From assembly GCF_900176075.1 (NCBI RefSeq), contig NZ_FWWV01000017.1, positions 1-37,591 on the forward strand: a stretch of 37,591 nt of DNA. The letters run 5' to 3'. This document shows, in pieces, positions 7,477 to 15,955 of the stretch (position 1 is the stretch's first letter; every line of letters begins with the position of its first letter). This DNA comes from Pasteurella testudinis DSM 23072. GTDB taxonomy: Bacteria > Pseudomonadota > Gammaproteobacteria > Enterobacterales > Pasteurellaceae. A model generated the notes under the pieces. The model was not told where the DNA came from. It worked only from the letters and a program-made list of their open reading frames with translations, and did no database searches. The translations under genes were made by a program, and so were the position numbers.

Positions 7477-8259
7477 TTAACCCACTTGTACGCAGGTCAT
7501 ATCCAGCGAACCGCCGACAAAGTCGGTATTGAAAATATCCAAGCTGTCGTCGTCATCACGCAGTGCCAAAATATACAGCAACGGCAGAAAGTGTTCCGCG
7601 GTCGGAATGGCTTTTTGTACGTCTGCACCCAAAGTGCGGTAGTTCGCCAATGAATCCAAATCACCTAAACGAATCAAATCCAACAGCGTTTGTTGTGCGC
7701 TGTGCGCCCAGTCATAGCCGAACAGCGCGTCAGCCCGCTGCCAATCCATTAAGCGCAGATTATGCACCAAATTGCCGCTGCCCAAAATCAATATGCCCTG
7801 CTCGCGCAATGGTTTCAGTTGCTTCGCCAAGTCGATATGCTGCTGCATACTCAATTCTGCGCCCAGACTGAGTTGCACAATCGGAATATCGGCTTCAGGA
7901 TACATTTTCGCCAACACCGCCCAAGTGCCGTGATCCAGCCCTTGCTGCGGATCTAACCGCACTTCTGGATTATCCACCAATTGCTGCACCTGCAGCGCCA
8001 ACTGCGGATCGCCTTTTGCCGCATATTTCACTTGATATAGCGTATCTGGAAAACCGTAAAAATCATAAATCAGTTCCGGATTCGGCGAGGCGGTTTCCGC
8101 CACCTGCTCTGAAATCCAGTGGGCGGAAATCACCAAAATCGCTTTCGGTTTCGGCATTTGCTGCGCCGCCTGATACCATTTCGGCGTAAATGGATTCTCC
8201 TCAATCGCCAGCAGCGGCGAACCGTGCCCGATAAAAATCGCCGGCATTTTAGTGTTCAT
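7477..8259 (-). CDS. ygiD: Class III extradiol dioxygenase, DODA/YgiD type
   Basis: The 260-aa protein belongs to the LigB-like family; the E. coli homolog YgiD has 4,5-DOPA extradiol dioxygenase activity. Predicted metal ligands are visible: H12 in FIGHGSP, H47 in SAHW, H166 in GSGNLVHNLR, plus H110 in LDHGTW, the usual second-shell or catalytic histidine. I use the ATG at 8259 (MNTKMPAIF), which has GAGGAA 6 bases upstream; the open frame continues 38 codons further without a ribosome site. The physiological substrate is unknown. The metal may be zinc or ferrous iron. Confidence 0.9.
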   Translation of the reverse strand: MNTKMPAIFIGHGSPLLAIEENPFTPKWYQAAQQMPKPKAILVISAHWISEQVAETASPNPELIYDFYGFPDTLYQVKYAAKGDPQLALQVQQLVDNPEVRLDPQQGLDHGTWAVLAKMYPEADIPIVQLSLGAELSMQQHIDLAKQLKPLREQGILILGSGNLVHNLRLMDWQRADALFGYDWAHSAQQTLLDLIRLGDLDSLANYRTLGADVQKAIPTAEHFLPLLYILALRDDDDSLDIFNTDFVGGSLDMTCVQVG

Positions 8260-8359
8260 GTTAATTTCCTCGTGATTAATTTTTGATGGCTTGAGTATAG
8301 AAATCAACGCAGAAGAAATAAAGTGCGGTTTTGTTGATTGAGGGTTTCTTGTGGGGAAA

Positions 8360-8389
8360 GAAAAACCCGCCAATCTGAATGGCGGGTTT
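8360..8389 (-). terminator. Terminator at the end of zwf-pgl-gnd
   Basis: AAACCCGCCA (8363-8372) pairs with TGGCGGGTTT (8380-8389), 10 bp with a 7-base loop. On the minus strand it is followed by CTTTCC; T residues lie on both sides, so it may work in both directions. Confidence 0.8.
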
Positions 8390-8413
8390 CCAATCGGGTT
8401 AAAGTGCAGTCAA

Positions 8414-9862
8414 TTACACTTCATAAGTGGTGGAAGCGGTGTTGCCGCCTTTGCCGGTCCAGTTGGTGTGGAAGAACTCGCCGCGCGGTTGGTCGATGCG
8501 CTCGTAGGTGTGGGCGCCGAAGTAGTCGCGTTGCGCTTGCAACAGATTTGCCGGCAAACGGGCGCTGGTGTAGCCGTCCAAGAAGGTGATGGCGGACGCC
8601 ATGCACGGCATCGGCAAGCCGATTTCAATCGATTTCGCCACCACTTTACGCCATTCTGGCAACGCATTTTCCAAAATGGTTTTGAAATAGCTGTCTGCGC
8701 CTAAGAATTGCAGATTCGGGTTGGTTTCGTAAGCATCACGGATATTGCCCAAGAACGCACTGCGGATAATGCAGCCTTCGCGCCATAAAAGTGCGGTGTT
8801 GCCGTAGTTCAGATCCCAATTGTTGTTTTCAGAGGCTTCGCGAATCAACATAAAGCCTTGCGCATAAGAGATGATTTTTGAGGCAAGCAACGCTTTACGC
8901 ACCGCTTCGATCCATTGCGCTTTGTCGCCTGCAACCGTGCCGATCTGTTTGTTAAACAAGGCTTGGTTTTCGACGCGTTGTTCTTTAAATGCCGACACGC
9001 AACGGGCGAATACCGCTTCGCTGATTAAGGTCAAGGGAATGCCTAAGTCCAAGGCGTTAATCCCTGTCCATTTACCCGTGCCTTTTTGACCGGCGGTATC
9101 CAGAATTTTTTCCACCAGCGGTTCGCCGTTTTCGTCACGGTAGCCGAGAATATCGGCGGTGATTTCAATCAGGTAGCTGTCCAGTTCGGTTTTGTTCCAT
9201 GCGGTGAAGACTTGGTGCAATTCGTCATAACTTAAGCCCAAGCCCTCTTTCAGGAATTGGTAGGCTTCGCAAATCAACTGCATATCGCCGTATTCGATAC
9301 CGTTGTGTACCATTTTCACGAAATGCCCTGCGCCCTCTTTGCCGACCCAGTCACAGCACGGCTCGCCGTCTTTGGTTTTGGCGGAAATCGCTTGCAAAAT
9401 CGGTTTGACATACGGCCACGCTTCGGCATTGCCGCCCGGCATGATGGAAGGTCCGAAACGCGCGCCCTCTTCACCGCCGGAAACCCCGGCTCCGATAAAG
9501 CGAATGCCTTTCGCTGCCAAATCTTTCACACGGCGGTTGGTGTCAGGATAATTGGAGTTGCCACCGTCGATGATGATGTCGCCCTCTTCCAAGTGCGGTA
9601 GCAGGCTGTCGATAAATTGATCGACCACCTCGCCGGCGCGCACCATCAACATCACTTTGCGCGGTTTTTCCAGTTTGTCGGCAAGATCTTGCAGCGAGTA
9701 TGCGCCGATAATATTTGTGTCTTTGGCTGCGCCTTGCAAAAACTCGTCCACTTTGCTGGTGGTGCGGTTGTAAGCCACGACCTTGAAGCCGTGATCATTC
9801 ATGTTCAGAATCAGGTTTTGCCCCATGACCGCAAGTCCGATTACGCCAATATCACCTTTCAT
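8414..9862 (-). CDS. gnd: 6-phosphogluconate dehydrogenase, decarboxylating (Gnd)
   Basis: Third enzyme of the oxidative pentose phosphate branch: 6-phosphogluconate plus NADP to ribulose 5-phosphate, CO2 and NADPH. The 482-aa protein has the dinucleotide loop GVIGLAVMGQNL (6-17), the substrate segments GAGVSGGEEGARFGPS and KMVHNGIEYGDMQL (catalytic K and N region) and the C-terminal ALPANLLQAQRDYFGAHTY-type end (here RLPANLLQAQRDYFGAHTY). Start ATG at 9862 has AAGGAA. It is the third gene of zwf-pgl-gnd, 94 bases after pgl; that gap holds a palindromic repeat. Confidence 0.98.
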   Translation of the reverse strand: MKGDIGVIGLAVMGQNLILNMNDHGFKVVAYNRTTSKVDEFLQGAAKDTNIIGAYSLQDLADKLEKPRKVMLMVRAGEVVDQFIDSLLPHLEEGDIIIDGGNSNYPDTNRRVKDLAAKGIRFIGAGVSGGEEGARFGPSIMPGGNAEAWPYVKPILQAISAKTKDGEPCCDWVGKEGAGHFVKMVHNGIEYGDMQLICEAYQFLKEGLGLSYDELHQVFTAWNKTELDSYLIEITADILGYRDENGEPLVEKILDTAGQKGTGKWTGINALDLGIPLTLISEAVFARCVSAFKEQRVENQALFNKQIGTVAGDKAQWIEAVRKALLASKIISYAQGFMLIREASENNNWDLNYGNTALLWREGCIIRSAFLGNIRDAYETNPNLQFLGADSYFKTILENALPEWRKVVAKSIEIGLPMPCMASAITFLDGYTSARLPANLLQAQRDYFGAHTYERIDQPRGEFFHTNWTGKGGNTASTTYEV

Positions 9863-9905
9863 GTTTATTTCCTTCTGCTTTGCTAAAATTGTTGATTTTT
9901 ATCTG

Positions 9906-9935
9906 TAAACGGGCGGATATGCAATCCGCCCCTAC
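9906..9935. repeat. Short palindromic repeat, REP-like
   Basis: GGGCGGAT (9911-9918) and ATCCGCCC (9924-9931) form a perfect 8-bp stem with a 5-base loop, extended as GTAGGGGCGGATTGCATATC on the minus strand. The form with a GTAG head before the stem resembles short dispersed REP-type units that I recall from many bacterial genomes. It lies between pgl and gnd within one operon and is not followed by a T run. Confidence 0.5.
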
Positions 9936-9956
9936 AACACTCTTATATCAGATCCG

Positions 9957-10670
9957 TTACAGCAGCTGCGAGGCCGCGTCGGCGTCCAAATACCATTCGG
10001 TGTTGCCGTTATTCGCTTTCACCCGTGCCGCCGGATACGGCAATTCGCTGGCGCCGGCTTGTTGGATTTCACGCAGCAAATCCGCTTTGCTCGCACCTGT
10101 GACCAAATAGGTCAGGCGTTTTGTATTTTCAATTAAATAGGCGGATTTGGACACGCGCAGTTGTCCGCTTTGCGGCTGTTTCGCCACAATGGTTAATTCT
10201 TTGGTTGCAAAATCCGCTTGTAACGGGAACAGGGAGGCTGTGTGCCCGTCGGTTCCCATGCCCAAGATAATCCAGTCAAATTCCGGCACGCCGGCACTGT
10301 TTTTCGGCACAACAGCTAACATTTCCGCCGCAAAACGTTCGGCTTCGGCTTCCGGCTCGTCTTCGCCGCGAATGCGGTGGATATTTTCCGCCGGCATTTG
10401 GATATGATCGAATAACAAGCGCTGTACTTCGCCGTAATTGCTCTCTTCGTCATCGGGCGCAACGCAACGCTCGTCGCCCCACCAAAAATGCAAATTCGCC
10501 CAGTTGATTCTATCGGCGTATTCCTCCGCCAAGGTTTTAAACAACAACTTCGGCGTGCTACCGCCGGACAGGGAGATATGTACCGGTTTTGCCTGCTGGC
10601 TATACGCCAAAAACTCTTCTGCTATCTTCTCTACCGCACTTTGTGCGTCTGCAAACTTACTATATTTCAT
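9957..10670 (-). CDS. pgl: 6-phosphogluconolactonase (Pgl/DevB)
   Basis: Second enzyme of the oxidative pentose phosphate branch: opens 6-phosphogluconolactone. The 237-aa protein carries the sugar-phosphate loops LSGGSTPKLLF, WWGDERCV and IILGMGTDGHTASLFP. I choose the ATG at 10670 (MKYSKFADAQ), which aligns with the start of the Haemophilus protein as I remember it. A GTG at 10682 would add four residues and overlap the zwf end; GTGAG there may instead serve as the ribosome site, which implies translational coupling with zwf. Confidence 0.95.
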   Translation of the reverse strand: MKYSKFADAQSAVEKIAEEFLAYSQQAKPVHISLSGGSTPKLLFKTLAEEYADRINWANLHFWWGDERCVAPDDEESNYGEVQRLLFDHIQMPAENIHRIRGEDEPEAEAERFAAEMLAVVPKNSAGVPEFDWIILGMGTDGHTASLFPLQADFATKELTIVAKQPQSGQLRVSKSAYLIENTKRLTYLVTGASKADLLREIQQAGASELPYPAARVKANNGNTEWYLDADAASQLL

Positions 10671-10671
10671 G

Positions 10672-12171
10672 TTATAACTCACAATATTCCGTATTCGTTA
10701 AATTTTTACACGGGAAACGCCAGCTACGGTTTTTGGATTCCATCATAAAATCCGCTTCTTGCGGCCCCCAAGTACCGCTGGCATAACCATAAAGTTTTGG
10801 ATTATTGGCTTTATAATCCAAAATCGGTTGGACAAACTTCCAACAGGCTCGCACTGCGTCACTGCGCGAAAACAGGGTTGCGTCCCCTAACAGTGAATCC
10901 AGTAGCAAACGTTCGTAAGCATCAAGGATATTGGTATCAGCCAGATCCTGATAGTGGAAATCCATTGATACTTCTTTGGCCTGAAATCCGGAACCCGGAT
11001 TTTTCAAGCCGAAACTCATTACGATCCCTTCATTCGGCTGAATGCGGATAATCAGTTTATTTTCCGGTGCGTTGGCGTTAAACACCGGATGCGGGGTTTT
11101 CTTGAAGTGAATCACCACTTCGGTTACCCGTGTCGGCAGGCGTTTGCCGGTGCGCACATAAAACGGCACGCCGCTCCAACGCCAGTTGTCGATTTTCAGT
11201 TTCAACGCCATATAAGTTTCGGTGCGCGATTGCGGATCAACGCCGTTTTCTTCGCGGTAGCCTTTTTGGTATTCGCCGCGCACTTTCGCGCTGGTGTATT
11301 GCCCCAGCACCAGATATTTTTCCAAATCTTCATCACTCAACGGGTGTAGGCTTTGCAACACTTTCACCACTTCGTTACGCATGGCGTCGGCATCGATCAC
11401 CGCCGGCGACTCCATCGCAATCATCGCCAACACTTGCAGCAAATGGTTTTGGAACATATCGCGCATGGCGCCTGAGCCGTCGTAGTAACCGCCGCGCTCT
11501 TCTACGCCCAGTGCTTCCGCACCGGTGATTTCGACATAATCAATGTAATTCCGGTTCCACAGCGGCTCGAATAAGCCGTTGGAAAAGCGCAATACCAAAA
11601 TATTTTGTACGGTTTCTTTGCCTAAATAGTGGTCGATACGATAAATTTGCGATTCATCAAAATCTTCGTGCAGCTTGGCATCTAGGCTGATCGCCGATGC
11701 CAAATCATAACCGAACGGTTTTTCCACCACCAACCGTTTCCAACCGTTACGTTGATGATTCAAGTCGTGCGCGGCCAGATGCGCCGGAATAACCGGATAC
11801 AAGCTCGGCGGCGTGGAAAGATAGAACAGCGCATTGCCTTGCGTGCGGTGTGTTTTTTCAAACTCGTCCAACCGCACTTTGACTTTGGCGTAATCCTCAA
11901 CCTTGGCGGTATCAATCGCTTGATAGTAAACATGGGAGAAAAACTCAAGCATCTCGTGCTTTTCAATCTTTTCGCTTTTTCCCAGAATATCCATCAGTTT
12001 TTCACGATATTGCTCATCACTGTATTCGGTGCGGCTGACCCCCAAAATGGCAAAATCATCCGCCAGGCGGCCGTTTTTAAATAGATGATACAAGGCAGGA
12101 ATTAGTTTGCGGTGGGTTAAATCCCCTGATGCGCCAAAAATAACAAGGCTGTTGTTGTCCGGTTTTTTCAT
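10672..12171 (-). CDS. zwf: Glucose-6-phosphate 1-dehydrogenase (Zwf)
   Basis: First, NADPH-forming step of the oxidative pentose phosphate branch. The 499-aa protein has the NADP loop [11 protein letters not shown] (12-22) and the active-site block RIDHYLGKE (178-186), with catalytic histidine in the DHYLGKE core and the substrate lysine. Its stop codon is one base from the chosen pgl start. Start ATG at 12171 has AAGGA upstream. A good promoter lies 49-77 bases upstream, so zwf-pgl-gnd is read as one unit. Confidence 0.98.
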   Translation of the reverse strand: MKKPDNNSLVIFGASGDLTHRKLIPALYHLFKNGRLADDFAILGVSRTEYSDEQYREKLMDILGKSEKIEKHEMLEFFSHVYYQAIDTAKVEDYAKVKVRLDEFEKTHRTQGNALFYLSTPPSLYPVIPAHLAAHDLNHQRNGWKRLVVEKPFGYDLASAISLDAKLHEDFDESQIYRIDHYLGKETVQNILVLRFSNGLFEPLWNRNYIDYVEITGAEALGVEERGGYYDGSGAMRDMFQNHLLQVLAMIAMESPAVIDADAMRNEVVKVLQSLHPLSDEDLEKYLVLGQYTSAKVRGEYQKGYREENGVDPQSRTETYMALKLKIDNWRWSGVPFYVRTGKRLPTRVTEVVIHFKKTPHPVFNANAPENKLIIRIQPNEGIVMSFGLKNPGSGFQAKEVSMDFHYQDLADTNILDAYERLLLDSLLGDATLFSRSDAVRACWKFVQPILDYKANNPKLYGYASGTWGPQEADFMMESKNRSWRFPCKNLTNTEYCEL

Positions 12172-12219
12172 TTTATCTCGTCCTTCAGGTTGACTGACCT
12201 TTTCATCAGCAATCCATGC

Positions 12220-12248
12220 AGTCTAATAACATCAATTCACAGCGTCAA
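12220..12248 (-). promoter_or_regulatory. Promoter of zwf-pgl-gnd
   Basis: On the minus strand TTGACG (complement of 12243-12248) and TAGACT (complement of 12220-12225) are separated by 17 bases. A small palindrome, AGGT-TGACTG-ACCT (12187-12200), lies in the leader. Confidence 0.65.
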
Positions 12249-12273
12249 TCGCTTATTTTGTCCTAATCGTCTA

Positions 12274-13101
12274 TTATTTTAATAGTTGTTGAAATCGTAC
12301 TACTTTTTGCCATGGAAAGGCGGCGTTGCCGAGCATGATAAAATCCGGATTAATCAGGGTTTCGCGCTGATTATAGGTCAGGGCATTGCCGTACAAATCC
12401 ACGATTTTTCCGCCGGTTTCACGCAAGATACATTCGACCGCCGCCGTATCCCATTCGCCGGTTTTACCCAAGCGGATATAGCAGTCGCTGCGCCCTTCCG
12501 CTACCAGCGCACCTTTCAAGCCGCTAGAACCGTAACGGATCAGTTGATAGTCAAACTGATCGTGAAACATCGCCATCACTTGTTGCCGCCGCACATTCTT
12601 ACCCACCGCAATCCGAATCACGTTATCGCTTGGCGGTTGGGTTTGCAAACGGCTAATCACGCCGTTCTGCTGTTTGTAAGCGCCGAATTTATCCATGGCA
12701 TAAAACGCCAGCCGCGAAACCGGTGAATAGACGATGCCCAGTGTCGGCTGATTATGCTGCACCAAGGCGATCAACACCGAAAACTGATCGGTTTTTTCCA
12801 AAAACTGCTGCGTGCCGTCCAGCGGATCGACCAGCCAATACTGCGTCCACTGCCGCCGCTCGGCAAAGTCAATGGTTTGGCTCTCCTCGGATAACACCGG
12901 AATCCCCGGAGTCAAGGCTTGCAGCTCGTCCTCCAAAAAACGGCTGACCGCCAAATCGGCTTCGGTCACTGGGGTATTATCGTGTTTCAGCTCGCTTTCG
13001 ATATCACGGTAATAAAACGTCAGCAGCTTTTCACCCGCTCTTTTGGCAATCGACAAGGCGGCGTTTAACAGCGGTTCGCTGAGTAGAATGGCATGGGTCA
13101 T
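12274..13101 (-). CDS. cysQ: 3'(2'),5'-bisphosphate nucleotidase (CysQ)
   Basis: Inositol-monophosphatase-fold enzyme that removes the 3'-phosphate of PAP and PAPS, by-products of sulfate assimilation. The 275-aa protein has the metal ligands in LSEESQ (70-75) and the signature VDPLDGTQQF (91-100), and the second signature WDTAAVECILRETGG later. I start at ATG 13101 (MTHAILL), which overlaps the nudE stop as ATGA; the longer frame to 13170 runs into nudE. The overlap implies translational coupling. It is the second gene of nudE-cysQ. Confidence 0.95.
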   Translation of the reverse strand: MTHAILLSEPLLNAALSIAKRAGEKLLTFYYRDIESELKHDNTPVTEADLAVSRFLEDELQALTPGIPVLSEESQTIDFAERRQWTQYWLVDPLDGTQQFLEKTDQFSVLIALVQHNQPTLGIVYSPVSRLAFYAMDKFGAYKQQNGVISRLQTQPPSDNVIRIAVGKNVRRQQVMAMFHDQFDYQLIRYGSSGLKGALVAEGRSDCYIRLGKTGEWDTAAVECILRETGGKIVDLYGNALTYNQRETLINPDFIMLGNAAFPWQKVVRFQQLLK

Positions 13102-13661
13102 ACTGAGTGCTTCCGTTCCGCCAGATAATCGCGCAACAGGTAAAGTGCGGTCAAATTGCGCGCTTCGCAAAAGTCATCGTGTGATAACAACTTGTCAAGA
13201 TCTTGCAACGGATATTCAATCACGTCCAGTGGTTCAGGCTCATCACCGTCTAAGCGTGACGGCGTTAAATTTTCTGCCAAAAAGATGTGCATCGGGTTAT
13301 GCATAAAACCGGGCGAGGTAATTACGGTTTTCAATAATGTCAGGTTTTGCGCCTTGAAGCCGATTTCTTCCTGCAATTCGCGGTTGGCGCTCTGCTGCGG
13401 GGTTTCGCCAGCGTCCATCAAGCCTTTGACAAAACCCAGTTCATAACGTTCTGTTCCCACAGCATATTCACTGATCAACAGCAGCTTGTCCTGATGAATC
13501 GCTACTACCATCACCGCACAACGGCTGCTGGGTTTAAACCGTTCGTAAGTACGCCGCTCACCGTTGGAAAATTGCAAATCCACCGCCTGAATTTCAAAAA
13601 TGCGCGATTTGGCAGCGGTCGCCACCGAGAGAATTTGCGGTTTTTGTCGGGCGTTATGCAT
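13098..13661 (-). CDS. nudE: ADP compounds hydrolase, Nudix family (NudE)
   Basis: Hydrolyses ADP-ribose, NADH and related dinucleotides to AMP-containing products. The 187-aa protein carries a complete Nudix box starting at G80: E86, R94-E95-L96, E98-E99 and G101 all sit in place. N-terminal KPQILSVATAAKSRIFEI and YAVGTERYELGF match the E. coli NudE type. Start ATG at 13661 has AAGGAA. It is divergent from yrfG, as in E. coli where igaA lies between them; here only 98 bases separate the two and igaA is absent. Confidence 0.95.
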   Translation of the reverse strand: MHNARQKPQILSVATAAKSRIFEIQAVDLQFSNGERRTYERFKPSSRCAVMVVAIHQDKLLLISEYAVGTERYELGFVKGLMDAGETPQQSANRELQEEIGFKAQNLTLLKTVITSPGFMHNPMHIFLAENLTPSRLDGDEPEPLDVIEYPLQDLDKLLSHDDFCEARNLTALYLLRDYLAERKHSV

Positions 13662-13759
13662 AGCTTTCCTTAAAGGCTTATTGCGCTTCGTTTACCATTT
13701 GCCAATTAACAAAGGTAACGATACCATAGAACCGCTATTAATGTAAAAAAGGAAAGTGA

Positions 13760-14416
13760 GTGAAAATAATAGATTGGGATCAAATTGATACCGTATTGTT
13801 TGATTTGGACGGCACGCTGATCGATCTGCAATTGGATGTCGCTTTTTGGAAACGGCTGGTGCCGCACGCCTATGCGGAAAAATCAGGCTTGGATCAACGT
13901 CACAGCCAGATTCATCTGCACCAGCTGTATACTCAAATCGAGCACAGTATGCAGTGGTATGACATTGATCATTGGGCGGAAGTGTTGCAACTGCCGATTC
14001 GCGACATGCTGCGCCGCCACGCCGCCAACACCAAAGTGCGGTATGGCGTGTATCCTTTGCTCAGCTTCCTACAGCGAAACGGTAAAAAGTTAATCTTGCT
14101 GACTGATTCACACCCGTTCAGCTTGCAGCTTAAGCTGGAACAGTGCCAGTTAGCACCTTATTTCAGCCATTTAATCTCTTCCCATCAATTTCAAAAACCG
14201 AAAATGGACAGCGAGTTGTGGCAGCGGCTTTACCGAGATTATCCGATTGATCCGCAGCGCACGCTGCTGATCGATGATATGGAAAAAGTGTTAGACTGCG
14301 CCAAACAGAGCGGGCTCGCTTATACCCTCGGCGTGGAATTGCCCGATTCGCAAGCGGCGGCTAAAGTCTTCACCAACCACCGCAGTATCCGCAATTTTCA
14401 TCAATTATTGGATTAA
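13760..14416 (+). CDS. yrfG: GMP/IMP nucleotidase of the HAD family (YrfG)
   Basis: A 218-aa HAD phosphatase. Motif I is DLDGT with the nucleophile D15 and acid D17; motif II is LLTDSHP; motif III lies at the lysine in QKPKMD; motif IV is LLIDDMEK. The E. coli YrfG homolog acts on purine mononucleotides. The start is GTG at 13760, with AAGGAA just upstream, since no ATG precedes the conserved start. The stop is three bases before hslR, so the two form one unit. Confidence 0.9.
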   Translation: MKIIDWDQIDTVLFDLDGTLIDLQLDVAFWKRLVPHAYAEKSGLDQRHSQIHLHQLYTQIEHSMQWYDIDHWAEVLQLPIRDMLRRHAANTKVRYGVYPLLSFLQRNGKKLILLTDSHPFSLQLKLEQCQLAPYFSHLISSHQFQKPKMDSELWQRLYRDYPIDPQRTLLIDDMEKVLDCAKQSGLAYTLGVELPDSQAAAKVFTNHRSIRNFHQLLD

Positions 14417-14419
14417 GTC

Positions 14420-14809
14420 ATGACAACCGATTCGCAAGTTCGCCTCGATAAATGGCTGTGGGCAGCCCGTTTTTACAAAACCCGTTCGCTGGCACGCGAA
14501 ATGATCGACGGCGGCAAGGTACATTACAACGGGCAACGCAGCAAACCGAGCAAAATCGTGGAAATCGGCGCCATGCTGAAACTGCGCCAAGGCAGCGAGG
14601 AAAAAGAGGTGCAAGTGTTGGCATTATCCGACAAACGCGGTAACGCCACGCAAGCGCAGCAATTGTACCAAGAAACCGCCGCCAGCATCGCCAAACGCGA
14701 ACAAATCGCCGCCGCACGCAAAGCCAATGCGCTGTCAATGCCGCACCCTGAACGGCGCCCGAATAAAAAAGAGCGGCGGGATTTGATTAAGTTTAAGTAT
14801 CAGGAATAA
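14420..14809 (+). CDS. hslR: Heat shock protein 15, S4-type RNA-binding protein (HslR)
   Basis: Ribosome-rescue factor that binds free 50S subunits carrying a stalled peptidyl-tRNA. The 129-aa protein has an S4 domain at about 8-70 (VRLDKWLWAARFYKTRSLAR, then GGKVHYNG) and a strongly basic C-terminal tail ending NKKERRDLIKFKYQE. It lies three bases after yrfG and 68 bases before hslO, the order known from E. coli. Confidence 0.95.
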   Translation: MTTDSQVRLDKWLWAARFYKTRSLAREMIDGGKVHYNGQRSKPSKIVEIGAMLKLRQGSEEKEVQVLALSDKRGNATQAQQLYQETAASIAKREQIAAARKANALSMPHPERRPNKKERRDLIKFKYQE

Positions 14810-14877
14810 CCCTTGCAAACCTTAATTCCGCCCATATATAGCAAGCAATCTTAACGAACAATTTAAATGGAAATCAC

Positions 14878-15768
14878 ATGAGCGAAACAACGAATACTCC
14901 GAATTATACGCAAGACAACGACACCCTGCACCGCTATCTGTTCAGCCAAAGAGCGGTACGCGGCGAGTGGGTGCGTTTGAACCGCACTTTCAGCGAAACC
15001 TTGAACACCCATCACTATCCGACAGCGGTACAAAACCTGTTGGGGGAAATGTTGGTGGCGACGGCACTATTGACCGCGACTTTGAAATTCGAAGGCAATA
15101 TCACGGTGCAAATTCAGGGCGACGGTCCGTTGAAATTGGCGTTGGTTAACGGCGACAACCAACTGAATCTGCGCGCCTTAGCCCGGGTGGACGGCGAGAT
15201 TGCCGCCGACAGCAGCTTGCAGCAGATGATCGGCAAAGCGGTGTTGGTGATTTCAATTAATCCGACCCAAGGCGAGCGTTATCAAGGGATTGTCGAATTA
15301 AGCAAACCGACGATTAGCGAGTGCTTACAAGACTATTTCGAACGTTCCGAACAGTTGAAAACCGCACTTGTGATCAAAACCGGCGAATTTGACGGCCAGC
15401 CGGTCGTCGCCGGTATGCTGCTGCAAATTATGCCGGACGGTACAGGCTCGGCTGATGATTTGCAACATCTGCAACTGCTGACCGAAACCGTGAAAGCGGA
15501 AGAGTTGTTCGGCTTAACGGCGCAAGAGTTACTGTACCGTTTATACCATGAAGAAACGGTGGAACTGTTTAACCCAAGTGCGGTACGTTTCTATTGCGGC
15601 TGTTCGGCGGAACGTTCCGGTTCGGCGTTATTATTAATTGACGATAGCGAAATCGATGAAATTTTAGCCGAACACAACGGCAGTATTGACATGCAATGCG
15701 AATGTTGCGGCACGCACTACTTCTTCAACAAACAGGCTATCGAACAACTTAAACAACCTGCTAGCTAA
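14878..15768 (+). CDS. hslO: Redox-regulated chaperone Hsp33 (HslO)
   Basis: Cytosolic holdase activated by oxidation of a C-terminal zinc site. The 296-aa protein has the chaperone core (about 15-230) and the zinc switch C240-x-C242 with C274-x-x-C277 (QCECCGTHYFF). A fifth cysteine, C276, sits beside the last ligand; E. coli has C-D-Y-C there as I recall it. Start ATG at 14878 has GGAA upstream. A strong terminator follows. Confidence 0.97.
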   Translation: MSETTNTPNYTQDNDTLHRYLFSQRAVRGEWVRLNRTFSETLNTHHYPTAVQNLLGEMLVATALLTATLKFEGNITVQIQGDGPLKLALVNGDNQLNLRALARVDGEIAADSSLQQMIGKAVLVISINPTQGERYQGIVELSKPTISECLQDYFERSEQLKTALVIKTGEFDGQPVVAGMLLQIMPDGTGSADDLQHLQLLTETVKAEELFGLTAQELLYRLYHEETVELFNPSAVRFYCGCSAERSGSALLLIDDSEIDEILAEHNGSIDMQCECCGTHYFFNKQAIEQLKQPAS

Positions 15769-15808
15769 TCGCCAACAACTCGTTAACAGGAATGTATAAC
15801 TCTTGCAA

Positions 15809-15846
15809 AAAGCACGTCCAAATTAGGCGTGCTTTCACTTTTTTTC
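15809..15846 (+). terminator. Intrinsic terminator of hslO
   Basis: AAAGCACG (15809-15816) pairs with CGTGCTTT (15828-15835) around an 11-base loop, followed by a run of eight T. Confidence 0.88.
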
Positions 15847-15955
15847 TGACAAGCATGTTGAATAGTTTGATCCAGCTAACATTTTTATTTTGCATTTTCT
15901 TCTACAATAACTTCGGATTTCAATTTTGAACTTAATAAACTATATCGAGGTAATT

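Noticed and set aside
15926-15955. Upstream TTG start for pckA
   Set aside because: The ATG at 15956 has a well-placed GAGG and gives the usual protein start.
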